Shown in pieces: positions 49,493 through 56,654 of a stretch of DNA of 56,654 bases (within the stretch, counting starts at the first letter, position 1; every line of letters begins with the position of its first letter). Origin of the DNA: Candidatus Endomicrobiellum basalitermitum. GTDB taxonomy: Bacteria > Elusimicrobiota > Endomicrobiia > Endomicrobiales > Endomicrobiaceae. The notes under the pieces are model-generated. The model was not told where the DNA came from. It worked only from the letters and a program-made list of their open reading frames with translations, and did no database searches. The stretch lies in the NCBI GenBank assembly GCA_031282525.1, contig JAITDN010000001.1:101977-158630 (forward strand), in the 5' to 3' direction. Position numbers and translations under genes: made by a program.

Positions 49493-50228
49493 ATGACAAA
49501 GCTTGGAGTAAGTATAGATTATGTAGCTACAATAAGGCGGGCGAGAAGAGAAGGCTTCCCTTCATTTATTGAAGCGGCAGAAGTTTGTGGAAAGAACGGA
49601 GCGGATAGTATAACTGTACATTTGAGGGAAGATAGACGACATATTCAAGATAAAGATGTTTATGATTTGAAAAATTCTATTAACACGAAATTGAATCTTG
49701 AAATGGCTTCGAATGAAGAAATGGTCAGAATAGCATTAGATGTAAAGCCAGATTTTGTATGCCTATTGCCTGAAAAAAGGCAAGAACTTACTACAGAAGA
49801 CGGTCTTTGATGTCAAAAAGCATAAGGCTGAGCTTTTGAATATTGTTGGTAGACTTAAAAAACTGGAATTGTTGTAAGTGTATTTATTAATGCAGATATA
49901 GGACAAGTTTTAGCATGTAGTGATATAAAAGCTGATACGGTAGAGCTACACACAGGACAATACGCAAAATTTTTTAGAGAAACCGGCATTAAACAGGGTT
50001 GAATTTAAAGAAGAGATCAAAAAGATTTCTGAAGCTTCACAAGTGGCAGTAAAAGAAGGGCTTTTGGTAAATGCTGGACATGGGCTAGATTATGATAATA
50101 TAAAACAATTCTGTAGGATTTCTGGTGTAAATGAATTTAATATAGGCTTTTCAATCATTGCAAAATCCATATTTATAGGTCTTGAAATGGCTGTAAAAAA
50201 TATGAAAGAACTTATTAGTGAGAGTTAA
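49493..50228 (+). pseudogene. pdxJ: Decayed pyridoxine 5'-phosphate synthase PdxJ
   Basis: Last enzyme of DXP-dependent vitamin B6 synthesis. Open from 49493 to a TGA at 49808 ([46 protein letters not shown]), where one extra T shifts the frame. The next shift is an A6 run at 49857-49862 that would need seven A's before GIVVSVFINAD. A third shift is near 49982, before RVEFKEEIKKISEAS. The end (VNAGHGLDYDN, NIGFSIIAKSIFIGL) is intact. All domains are recognisable, so decay is moderate, but three frameshifts abolish it. Confidence 0.93.
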
Positions 50229-50231
50229 AAT

Positions 50232-52061
50232 ATGTGTGGGATTGTTGGATACATAGGAAAGAGAAATAGTGTAGATGTAATATTAAATGGTTTAAGAAAA
50301 CTTGAATATAGGGGATATGACTCTTCTGGTATCGCTGTCATTGTCGATAAAAAGTTACATGTAAGAAAAAAAGTGGGTAGACTTTATAATCTAAGATCGG
50401 ATATTTTGAAAGATCCTATAACTGCGAATATAGGACTTGGGCATACTCGTTGGGCAACACATGGTAAACCATCTAAAAAAAATGCTCATCCACATATGGA
50501 TTCTACAAAAAGTATAGTTATTGTTCACAATGGTATAATAGAAAATTATATTAAATTACGAAATGAACTTTTAAAATGCGGTCAGGAATTTGAATCTGAG
50601 ACTGACAGTGAAGTGATAGTACATCTTATAAAGAGAAATTATAAAAATAGTTTATTTCATGCTGTTCAAGAAACTTTGAGTGAAATTAAAGGTTCTTATG
50701 CGTTTGGGCTATTGTGTAAATATGAGCCTAATAAGATGGTGTTTGCAAGGCAGGATGCTCCTTTGGTTATAGGTATTGGTAAAGGTGAAAATTTTGTAGC
50801 TTCTGATGTTACAGCTTTACTTCCTTACACTCGTAATATGGTTTTTCTTGAGGATGGGGATATCGCTGAAATTACAGCAGAGAAAGTAATTATAAAGGAT
50901 ATTGGAAACAATATAAAAAATAGAGAAATAAAGAGCATACAGTGGAATGCTGCTCAAGCTGAGAAAGATGGCTATAGGCATTTTATGTTGAAGGAGATAT
51001 TCGAGCAACCTCGTACGATAGAAGAAACTTTCAGAAGTAGAATTTACCCGAACGAGGGTAGAATTTATATTGAGGAAATTGGATTCAAAGATGAAGATAT
51101 TAAAAATATATCAAGCATTCATGTTGTAGCTTGTGGAACATCATATCATGCGGGATTAGTATCTAAATTTTTATTTGAGAATTTTACAGGAATACCGACT
51201 GAGGTTGGTATTGCTTCAGAGTTTAGGTATGGAAATTCTATCCTAAATGAAAAAAAAATGGTTATAATTATTTCGCAATCTGGCGAAACTGCAGATACTT
51301 TAGCAGCTTTAAAGCTCGCAAAAAGTAAAAATTGTCGAACACTTGCATTGTGTAATGTTGTAGGTTCGAGTGTTAGTCGTGAAGCTGAACGCATAATTTA
51401 TACCCATTGTGGGCCTGAAATAGGTGTGGCATCAACAAAAGCTTTTACAAGTCAGCTTACTATCCTTTATATGCTTGCATTTGATTGGGCTAATAAAAGA
51501 GGAAACCTTCCAAAGGAAAAATTAAAAGAATATTTAAATGAATTGTGGGAAATTCCATTAAAGATCGGCGAGTTTTTGAAGAATATCGAGTTGCTTCAAG
51601 ATATTGCAAAAGTATTTGTAAATAAAAGAGATTTTTTATATTTGGGTAGACATGTGAATTATCCTATTGCGCTAGAAGGGGCATTGAAACTGAAAGAGAT
51701 TTCATATATTCATGCTGAAGGTTATGCTGCTGGTGAAATGAAACACGGTCCAATAGCTTTAATTGATAAGTCTATGCCTATAGTTGCAATAGCTGTTAAA
51801 GGTAGAGTTTATGAAAAGATGATTTCAAATATAGAAGAGGCTAAGTCTAGAGGTGGAATTATTATAGCTTTGGCAAGTGAATATGATGAAGAAATTGTAA
51901 CTAAAAGCGACTATATAATTTATGTGCCTAAAGTCAATGAGTTTATGTCTCCACTCGTAACAGTAGTTCCATTACAACTTTTAGCTTATTATATTGCAGT
52001 TCTTCTTGGCTGTAATGTGGATCAGCCAAGAAATCTTGCTAAGTCTGTTACAGTCGAATAA
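50232..52061 (+). CDS. glmS: Glutamine-fructose-6-phosphate aminotransferase
   Basis: Makes glucosamine 6-phosphate for peptidoglycan and LPS. The N-terminal glutaminase starts MCGIVGYIG with nucleophile Cys2, and LGHTRWATHG and HNGIIENY follow. Two SIS domains carry ACGTSYHAG and SQSGETADTLAALK, then SGEMKHGPIALID-like AAGEMKHGPIALI. The terminus is PRNLAKSVTVE. 609 residues. No glmS ribozyme is seen in the short gap after pdxJ. Confidence 0.98.
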   Translation: MCGIVGYIGKRNSVDVILNGLRKLEYRGYDSSGIAVIVDKKLHVRKKVGRLYNLRSDILKDPITANIGLGHTRWATHGKPSKKNAHPHMDSTKSIVIVHNGIIENYIKLRNELLKCGQEFESETDSEVIVHLIKRNYKNSLFHAVQETLSEIKGSYAFGLLCKYEPNKMVFARQDAPLVIGIGKGENFVASDVTALLPYTRNMVFLEDGDIAEITAEKVIIKDIGNNIKNREIKSIQWNAAQAEKDGYRHFMLKEIFEQPRTIEETFRSRIYPNEGRIYIEEIGFKDEDIKNISSIHVVACGTSYHAGLVSKFLFENFTGIPTEVGIASEFRYGNSILNEKKMVIIISQSGETADTLAALKLAKSKNCRTLALCNVVGSSVSREAERIIYTHCGPEIGVASTKAFTSQLTILYMLAFDWANKRGNLPKEKLKEYLNELWEIPLKIGEFLKNIELLQDIAKVFVNKRDFLYLGRHVNYPIALEGALKLKEISYIHAEGYAAGEMKHGPIALIDKSMPIVAIAVKGRVYEKMISNIEEAKSRGGIIIALASEYDEEIVTKSDYIIYVPKVNEFMSPLVTVVPLQLLAYYIAVLLGCNVDQPRNLAKSVTVE

Positions 52062-52112
52062 TTTTATTGTGTTTTGTCTTTTTTTTGTTTTGATAAAGTT
52101 TAAGGAATGGAA

Positions 52113-52448
52113 ATGAATATAGGTGTTGATATTGAGGAAATTGAGAAATTTGCGGAATGTATGAAAGACAAAAAATATTTGGAGAGAATTTTTTCAGATG
52201 AAGAAATATCTTATTCAATTTCTAGAAAGAATTCTTTACAGCATTTAGCTGCTCGTTTTGCAGCCAAAGAAGCTGTTTGGAAAGCATTAAGCTCTAAAAA
52301 TAAGAAGTTTATGATTACTGATATCTCAATTAAAAATAATAAAGTTGGTAAGCCTAATGTCTATATTAAAAATAAGAGATATAAAAAAATAGATATTTCA
52401 TTGTCTCATACTAGTAAATATGTTGTTGCATTTGCGATTGTTTTTTAA
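52113..52448 (+). CDS. acpS: Holo-[acyl-carrier-protein] synthase
   Basis: Transfers 4'-phosphopantetheine from CoA to acyl carrier protein. The Mg-binding Asp in GVDIEEIEKF and Glu in ARFAAKEAVWKAL are present, as is the C-terminal ISLSHTSKYVVAFAIV. 111 residues from the ATG at 52113, preferred to 52107 because AAGG lies eight bases upstream of it. It links pantothenate synthesis (panBC) to fatty-acid synthesis (accBC) in this window. Confidence 0.93.
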   Translation: MNIGVDIEEIEKFAECMKDKKYLERIFSDEEISYSISRKNSLQHLAARFAAKEAVWKALSSKNKKFMITDISIKNNKVGKPNVYIKNKRYKKIDISLSHTSKYVVAFAIVF

Positions 52449-52456
52449 AGCATTTT

Positions 52457-53308
52457 ATGAGAAAAAAAGAAATTAGAAGTTTTGTTTTAAAGTTAAAAAG
52501 AGATTCTGATAGTTATAAGTACAACTATGGTCATGTTTTAGTAATTGCAGGATCTAAAACTATGCCAGGTGCAGGCGCTTTGTGTTGTTTAGGGGCGTTA
52601 CGTTCCGGGGCAGGATTGGTAACTTACGCTGTCAAAGATGATTTTTTAAATCAAGCTTGTTCAGTCTCAAAACCTGAAATAATGTTTTTTTTATATAAAA
52701 CAGTAACAGAAATTTTTGATTTTATTAGTTGTAGAAAAATTTCGTCCATTGTTATAGGTCCTGGTTTAAAAACAGATTTTAATGTAATGTACGATTTTAT
52801 TAAAGAAATTATTTGTTCGGTTGATGTTCCGGTTGTTTTAGATGCTTCGGGTCTTGCTTGTTTTAATAATATTTCAAGCGAATTTAAAAATATAAAAGCT
52901 AAACTTATAATAACGCCACATTTGGGTGAGTTTGCTAAACTTTTAGATATGGATAGTGCTGAGATAAAAAGTAATGGAGAGAAAATAGTTACAGATTTTG
53001 CCAAAGAAAATTCTCTTATTTGTGTCCTTAAAGGTAATAATACTATTGTGTCTTCCGGTGAAAAAACATACATAAATAATACTGGTACTCCTGCAATGGC
53101 TACTGCTGGTAGTGGTGACATTTTAAGCGGAATAATATCCTCTTTTGTAAATGTTATAGATGATACATTTGAAGCTGTAAAATTTGCAGTTTTTGTACAT
53201 GGGCTTGCTGGTGAATTTGTCGAAAAATATAAAGGTGCTACGGGTGTTATTGCAAGTGATATTGCTGAAAGTGTCTGTTATACTATTAAACATTTAGAGT
53301 GGGAGTGA
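52457..53308 (+). CDS. nnrD: ADP-dependent NAD(P)H-hydrate dehydratase
   Basis: Ribokinase-like repair enzyme that restores damaged NADHX/NADPHX. It has YGHVLVIAGSKTMPGAGALC near residue 23 and LRSGAGLVTYA, with the catalytic/anion-hole block GTPAMATAGSGDILSGII near 210-227. 283 residues covers only the dehydratase. The epimerase NnrE domain, usually fused N-terminally as YjeF, is missing and must be separate or lost. Confidence 0.9.
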   Translation: MRKKEIRSFVLKLKRDSDSYKYNYGHVLVIAGSKTMPGAGALCCLGALRSGAGLVTYAVKDDFLNQACSVSKPEIMFFLYKTVTEIFDFISCRKISSIVIGPGLKTDFNVMYDFIKEIICSVDVPVVLDASGLACFNNISSEFKNIKAKLIITPHLGEFAKLLDMDSAEIKSNGEKIVTDFAKENSLICVLKGNNTIVSSGEKTYINNTGTPAMATAGSGDILSGIISSFVNVIDDTFEAVKFAVFVHGLAGEFVEKYKGATGVIASDIAESVCYTIKHLEWE

Positions 53309-53677
53309 ATATTATACTGCAGATTTTATTGAGCCTGAGCTTGGGGAATTAAAAATATCACATGAATGTGTAGGAGAAACTGGAGGTATGGACACATTAA
53401 AGAGTGGTGTTTCTTGAAAAAATAGTTTTGTGAGAAATATAGATGCTTTAACCTCGTTTGTGTGAGGTCAATAGAAGAATTCTACTGAGAAAACAATCTT
53501 GGAATATTGGGAAGCCTTCTATGGGACGATGAAGATTTTTTAGAGTATTTAAATTAGTATCTGGCAACTTCTCTTTATGCATATAGGTTTTTAAAGGATG
53601 AACATACCTCATATCCGTGGCATCATAGTAATTTTAATATTGAGAAGACGCTTTACCGAAAGTTGCATATACCTTAG
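53307..53677 (+). pseudogene. Unrecognised decayed gene after nnrD
   Basis: Two protein-like blocks in different frames: 53307-53417 (YYTADFIEPELGELK, ISHECVGETGGMDTLKSG) and 53462-53677 (NLGILGSLLWDDEDFLEYL, a TAG, YLATSLYAYRFLKDEHTS, YPWHHSNFNIEKTLYRK). At least two internal stops and one frame change separate them. The order and the low-stop runs suggest one eroded gene of about 120 codons or more. I do not recognise the family. Confidence 0.5.
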
Positions 53678-53732
53678 AACAATTTTTAAAATAAGATTTA
53701 TTGATTTTTATATTATTTAAGTGTGAATTCTA

Positions 53733-55013
53733 TTAAATTTTAGCAGTTTTTGTTATCTCTATTTCAAAGATACCTTTTTTAAAAGACTGTGATGAATATT
53801 GGTTGTGGTTAGTGTGTATAGTTGTATTTAGGCATTTAGGTGTAGAATAAGTTGCTGAGTTATTATTTCTAGATTGCTGGATTTCAACTTTGATGTAATT
53901 GTCAGTAAGAGCTTTATGTTCCCCAATTTTTACGGCATTTCTTTTTGTACCTATATTTTTTCTTAAAAATATTTTTCTTTTTTCAGAGTCTATTTCAAAT
54001 AATTCTTTTGATCTGTTTTTGATTTCATTTATAGGAACTTTGTTTTTAATTGCTGAAGCTTTTGTGCCTTCCCTATCAGAATATCTGAATATATGTAGTC
54101 CTGCAAATAAAATTCGTTTTATGATATCACATGTTGCTTTATGATGTTCTTTAGTTTCATTTGGAAATCCGGTGATGATATCTGTAGTAAGTGCAAGATC
54201 TGGCAAAATTTGCATTATTTTATTTATTTTTTTTTCAAACTTTTTTGATGAATATTTTCTGTTCATTTGTTTTAATATCTCGTCACTACCTGATTGCAAT
54301 GGAATATGTAAATGACGACATATCTTTCCCGGATTTACTCTGATAAGTTCGATTAATTTATTACCAATTTCATTTAATTCAATAGATGAAATTCGTATTC
54401 TAAAATTTAAAGGGATTTTTATTATTTTTTCAATAAGTTCTGACAGTTCTGTTTTTGACAATTCACTTCTGTATTTTCCTATGTTTATCCCAGTAATAAC
54501 TATTTCAGAGTAGCCATGTTTTACAAAATTTTCAATTTCCGATATGACTTCTTTTTCGGGTTTACTCCATAAGATATTTCTTACATATGGGACTATACAA
54601 TAACTGCAAAAATTATTGCAACCATCTTGGATTTTCAGAAATGCTCTTGAATGTCTATCAAAACCTGAAACTGTTTGGTTTTTAGGATTGATAAAAAGTT
54701 TTTTTTTGTCTGTTATTATTTCTATATTATGATGATCAGATGAGAGTTCTTTAATATAATTATTTCTGTTTTTTACAATACATCCGGTTAATATTATTTT
54801 TGGTTTTTGAGGTAATTTTATTGTTTTTCTTAAAAAATACTCACATTCTTTGTCGGTTTTTGCAGTTATGGTACAGAAATTAAAAATAATAATATTGGCT
54901 TCTTCAGGATTTTTTGTATATATGAGATTGTCGTTTTTAAATTTTTCAGAAATAAGTTGCGATTCATATTGATTTACTTTACAACCAAAAGTATATATAT
55001 GATATTTTTTCAT
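53733..55013 (-). CDS. mtaB: tRNA t6A37 methylthiotransferase MtaB
   Basis: Radical SAM enzyme adding a methylthio group to t6A37 in ANN-reading tRNAs. The UPF0004 domain holds Cys11, Cys47 and Cys78 (auxiliary cluster), and the radical SAM CxxxCxxC is Cys132, Cys136, Cys139 in CNNFCSYC. HIPLQSGSDEILKQMNRKY and the TDIITGFPNET block follow. FGCKVNQYE favours MtaB over MiaB/RimO. 426 residues ending in a short TRAM-like region. Its start overlaps the rsmE stop by four bases. Confidence 0.92.
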   Translation of the reverse strand: MKKYHIYTFGCKVNQYESQLISEKFKNDNLIYTKNPEEANIIIFNFCTITAKTDKECEYFLRKTIKLPQKPKIILTGCIVKNRNNYIKELSSDHHNIEIITDKKKLFINPKNQTVSGFDRHSRAFLKIQDGCNNFCSYCIVPYVRNILWSKPEKEVISEIENFVKHGYSEIVITGINIGKYRSELSKTELSELIEKIIKIPLNFRIRISSIELNEIGNKLIELIRVNPGKICRHLHIPLQSGSDEILKQMNRKYSSKKFEKKINKIMQILPDLALTTDIITGFPNETKEHHKATCDIIKRILFAGLHIFRYSDREGTKASAIKNKVPINEIKNRSKELFEIDSEKRKIFLRKNIGTKRNAVKIGEHKALTDNYIKVEIQQSRNNNSATYSTPKCLNTTIHTNHNQYSSQSFKKGIFEIEITKTAKI

Positions 55014-55759
55014 TTAAAAATTCTGGAATAGTTTAAGGTTAGAGCAGTCGCAACAATTGCAGCAGTTTCTACTCTCAATATGTTCTCTCCAAGTGTGACA
55101 GTTTGTATACCTAGAGATTTAGCAAATTCTATTTCTTCATTTTCAAAGCCACCTTCTGGCCCTATAAATATGTTTATTCCATTATATTTTAATTTTTCTT
55201 TAAAAATGTTATTGACAAAAGTTTTATTTTCACTGTTGTTTTCATTTTCCCATAGTAAAATGCTTATAAGATTTTTTTCTATTATGGCATTTTCGCAGGC
55301 GCTTTTAAAATCTGTAGATTCATTTATTTTTACAATATCATTTCTTCTACATTGTGAGCTTGCAGTGATAGCTATTTTTTTATATCGTTTTAACTTGTTT
55401 TTTGAAAAAATAATATTTGTGCTTCTTTTAGCACTAATGAGTATAATTTCTGAAACTCCTATTTCAACACATTTTTCTATTAGCCATTCGAATCTATTAG
55501 TTTTAGATATTGAAACATAAAGTTTTACTATAAACCAGGGTATTTTATATGAGGAAGATAAGATGTTTCCCATAATCAGATTTTTATTTATATAGTTAAT
55601 TTTTGCTTTGTAAGAATTTCCAATTCCATCAAAAATCATTATTTCATCGTTAAGTTTAAATCGGCGTACATTATATATATAATGTAATTGTTCGTCCATG
55701 TCCGTAATAGTAAAAGTAGTTTTTTCTATATTTTCAGGTTTTACATAAAAATGTGTCAT
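55010..55759 (-). CDS. rsmE: 16S rRNA m3U1498 methyltransferase RsmE
   Basis: SPOUT-class methyltransferase of the small subunit. The N-terminal PUA-like domain (about 1-70) includes HYIYNVRRFKLNDE. The C-terminal trefoil knot has SQCRRNDIVKI, FIGPEGGFENEEIEFAKS near 200-217 and LGENILRVETAAIVA. 249 residues. It is first of a two-gene minus-strand unit with mtaB. Confidence 0.94.
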   Translation of the reverse strand: MTHFYVKPENIEKTTFTITDMDEQLHYIYNVRRFKLNDEIMIFDGIGNSYKAKINYINKNLIMGNILSSSYKIPWFIVKLYVSISKTNRFEWLIEKCVEIGVSEIILISAKRSTNIIFSKNKLKRYKKIAITASSQCRRNDIVKINESTDFKSACENAIIEKNLISILLWENENNSENKTFVNNIFKEKLKYNGINIFIGPEGGFENEEIEFAKSLGIQTVTLGENILRVETAAIVATALTLNYSRIFK

Positions 55760-56197
55760 AAAAATTTCCTATATATTCTTATTATATATGATCAAGGTGA
55801 GTGAAATTAATCTAGAAGTTACGATACAAAACTTTAAAAGAGAGATCATTGTTTTTAATGTCAGCTTTTTTGATGGTAATAATGTCTTCTTTTTTTAATA
55901 TTAAACTATATTATAATTAAATTTAGTAAAGTATCTATTTGGAATATGTATAAAGTACTATAATTTTATTATATAATATAATGTGAGTGTATAGTGTTTA
56001 GTTGGCCATATTTATAATACACGGTAATAAATATGGGGGGTTATGAGTTATATATACTAAAAATTAATTGTAATATAGCATTATTTTATCTGTGAAAATA
56101 AAGAAAGCTGATATTCTTATGTGAGGCTGAGTGTTATTTGTTATAATTAATAGAGTGTTAAAGTTTGTGTGGATGTATGGTATGTTTTAGATGGTGG
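55760..56197. other. AT-rich region upstream of the tRNA-tuf operon
   Basis: No gene is supported. A 36-codon open frame begins at the ATG at 55788 (MIKVSEINLEVTI) and ends at 55898; it has no clear ribosome binding site and may be a relic. A perfect TATAAT at 56142-56147 could be the -10 of the tRNA operon, about 50 bp before tRNA-Tyr, but no good -35 is found. Confidence 0.35.
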
Positions 56198-56280
56198 GGG
56201 GGTGTGGCAGAGCGGTTTAATGCACCAGACTGTAAATCTGGCGGGCTTGCCCTTCGGTGGTTCGAATCCATCCGCCCCCA
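56198..56280 (+). tRNA. tRNA-Tyr (anticodon GTA)
   Basis: Class II tRNA of 83 nt. It has acceptor GGGGGTG/CGCCCCC, anticodon stem CCAGA/TCTGG with loop CTGTAAA, a long variable arm (GGGC-TTGCCCTT region), and T-loop TTCGAAT. First of a cluster of three before tuf. Confidence 0.95.
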
Positions 56281-56322
56281 ATTGGTGTAAATATATGACT
56301 GTTTTTATATATTATATAGTGT

Positions 56323-56393
56323 GCGGGAGTAGCACAATGGTAGTGCCTCAGCCTTCCAAGTTGGTCATGCGGGTTCGATTCCCGTCTCCCGCT
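56323..56393 (+). tRNA. tRNA-Gly (anticodon TCC)
   Basis: 71-nt cloverleaf with acceptor GCGGGAG/CTCCCGC, anticodon stem TCAGC/GTTGG (with G-U pairs), loop CTTCCAA, and T-arm GCGGG-TTCGATT-CCCGT. Reads GGA and GGG. Confidence 0.95.
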
Positions 56394-56430
56394 TTAGAAA
56401 GTTTATTGGAAGTATATTTTCCGAGAATCC

Positions 56431-56502
56431 GCCGAGGTGGCTCAGTGGTAGAGCACCTTCTTGGTAAGGAGGTGGTCGCGGGTTCGATTCCCGTCCTCGG
56501 CT
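56431..56502 (+). tRNA. tRNA-Thr (anticodon GGT)
   Basis: 72-nt cloverleaf with acceptor GCCGAGG/CCTCGGC, anticodon stem with loop TTGGTAA, and T-arm GCGGG-TTCGATT-CCCGT. Reads ACC and ACU. Followed by tuf, the standard tRNA-Tyr-Gly-Thr-tuf arrangement. Confidence 0.95.
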
Positions 56503-56623
56503 ATATATAATTTTGGAATTATTATAAATTGATTAATATATAAAGATATAAATTAGTAAGGAATGAGTTAGATAGTGATATAAAGGAAAGGAATAAGTAG
56601 AAAAAAAGGTGAGGTGATAGGGA

Positions 56624-56654
56624 ATGGGAAAGGAGAGGTTTGACAGGAGTAAAC
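56624..56654 (+). CDS. tuf: Elongation factor Tu, first ten codons (cut by window edge)
   Basis: The last 31 bases read MGKERFDRSK from an ATG preceded by GAGGTG and AGGGA. EF-Tu proteins begin M(A/G)KEKFERSKPHVN, and the gene follows tRNA-Thr as in many bacteria. Only ten residues are available, so the call depends on that start plus the tRNA context. Confidence 0.8.
   Translation, partial: MGKERFDRSK

Noticed and set aside
50043-50228. A 61-residue frame as a separate small protein
   Set aside because: It is the C-terminal part of PdxJ (VNAGHGLDYDN) out of frame with the front half, not a gene of its own.
50180-50231. glmS ribozyme upstream of glmS
   Set aside because: The space between pdxJ and glmS is only three bases and no ribozyme-like core was seen upstream.
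53899-55520. Long plus-strand open frames opposite mtaB and rsmE
   Set aside because: They are the antisense of intact, motif-bearing genes, are Phe/Ser/Leu-rich as expected from AT-rich reverse frames, and have no ribosome binding sites.

Overview
The window is an AT-rich bacterial chromosome segment. It carries about fifty intact genes, six tRNA genes, a partial tuf gene at the right edge, and an unusual number of gene relics. The mix suggests a host-restricted, genome-reduced bacterium: housekeeping genes are intact, cofactor pathways are partly kept, and relics carry one to five lesions each. Phosphoheptose isomerase, a short-type N-acetylglutamate synthase, MprF, the M42 and Ste24-like peptidases and the gene order fit Elusimicrobiota. 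A termite-gut Endomicrobium (Ca. Endomicrobium trichonymphae-like) is my best guess. This is inference from gene content, because no rRNA is present.

Layout. 0.4-5 kb: gpmA, pta, then an M42 aminopeptidase and a Ste24-like protease on the minus strand. 5-11 kb: the conserved run tmk-holB-ricT-metG-tatD-TatD-linked radical SAM, followed by a broken G5/3D-domain protein. 11.7-13 kb: tRNA-Leu(CAA), short argA and an orphan 2-oxoacid:ferredoxin oxidoreductase gamma subunit. 13-18 kb: hrcA-grpE-dnaK-dnaJ behind a clear promoter plus CIRCE operator. 18.4-22.6 kb: rpsF-ssb-rpsR-rplI-dnaB-alr, then a 680-bp gap holding a probable MlaE permease relic, then radA. 24.7-29 kb: minus-strand gmhA, accC, accB, efp and an M24 peptidase, then a cold-shock gene with promoter, leader hairpin and terminator. 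29.6-33.7 kb: tRNA-Met and folK-panB-panC-nadB. 33.9-38.7 kb: uvrA, a frameshifted alkD and an HD phosphohydrolase. 38.8-39.6 kb: an unrecognised minus-strand relic and tRNA-Leu(CAG). 39.7-48.5 kb: an orphan ABC ATPase, mprF, and tilS-hpt-ftsH-folE-folP. 48.5-50.2 kb: three consecutive dead genes, cdaA, cdaR and pdxJ. 50.2-55.8 kb: glmS-acpS-nnrD, another unrecognised relic, then mtaB and rsmE on the minus strand. 56.2 kb to the end: tRNA-Tyr(GTA), tRNA-Gly(TCC), tRNA-Thr(GGT) and the first codons of tuf.

Together the intact genes cover protein quality control (HrcA regulon, FtsH), replication (DnaB, SSB, delta prime), fatty-acid initiation (AccBC, AcpS), folate (FolE, FolP, FolK), pantothenate and NAD synthesis, and cell-envelope precursors (GlmS, Alr, GmhA, MprF). 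The dead genes cover c-di-AMP signalling (cdaA/cdaR), vitamin B6 synthesis (pdxJ), alkylation repair (alkD), a wall-associated G5/3D protein and probably retrograde lipid transport (mlaE). No CRISPR array, insertion sequence or prophage was seen. The best leads for something undescribed are the TatD-linked radical SAM pair, the clustered loss of c-di-AMP and B6 genes, and several lesions that sit in A or G runs.
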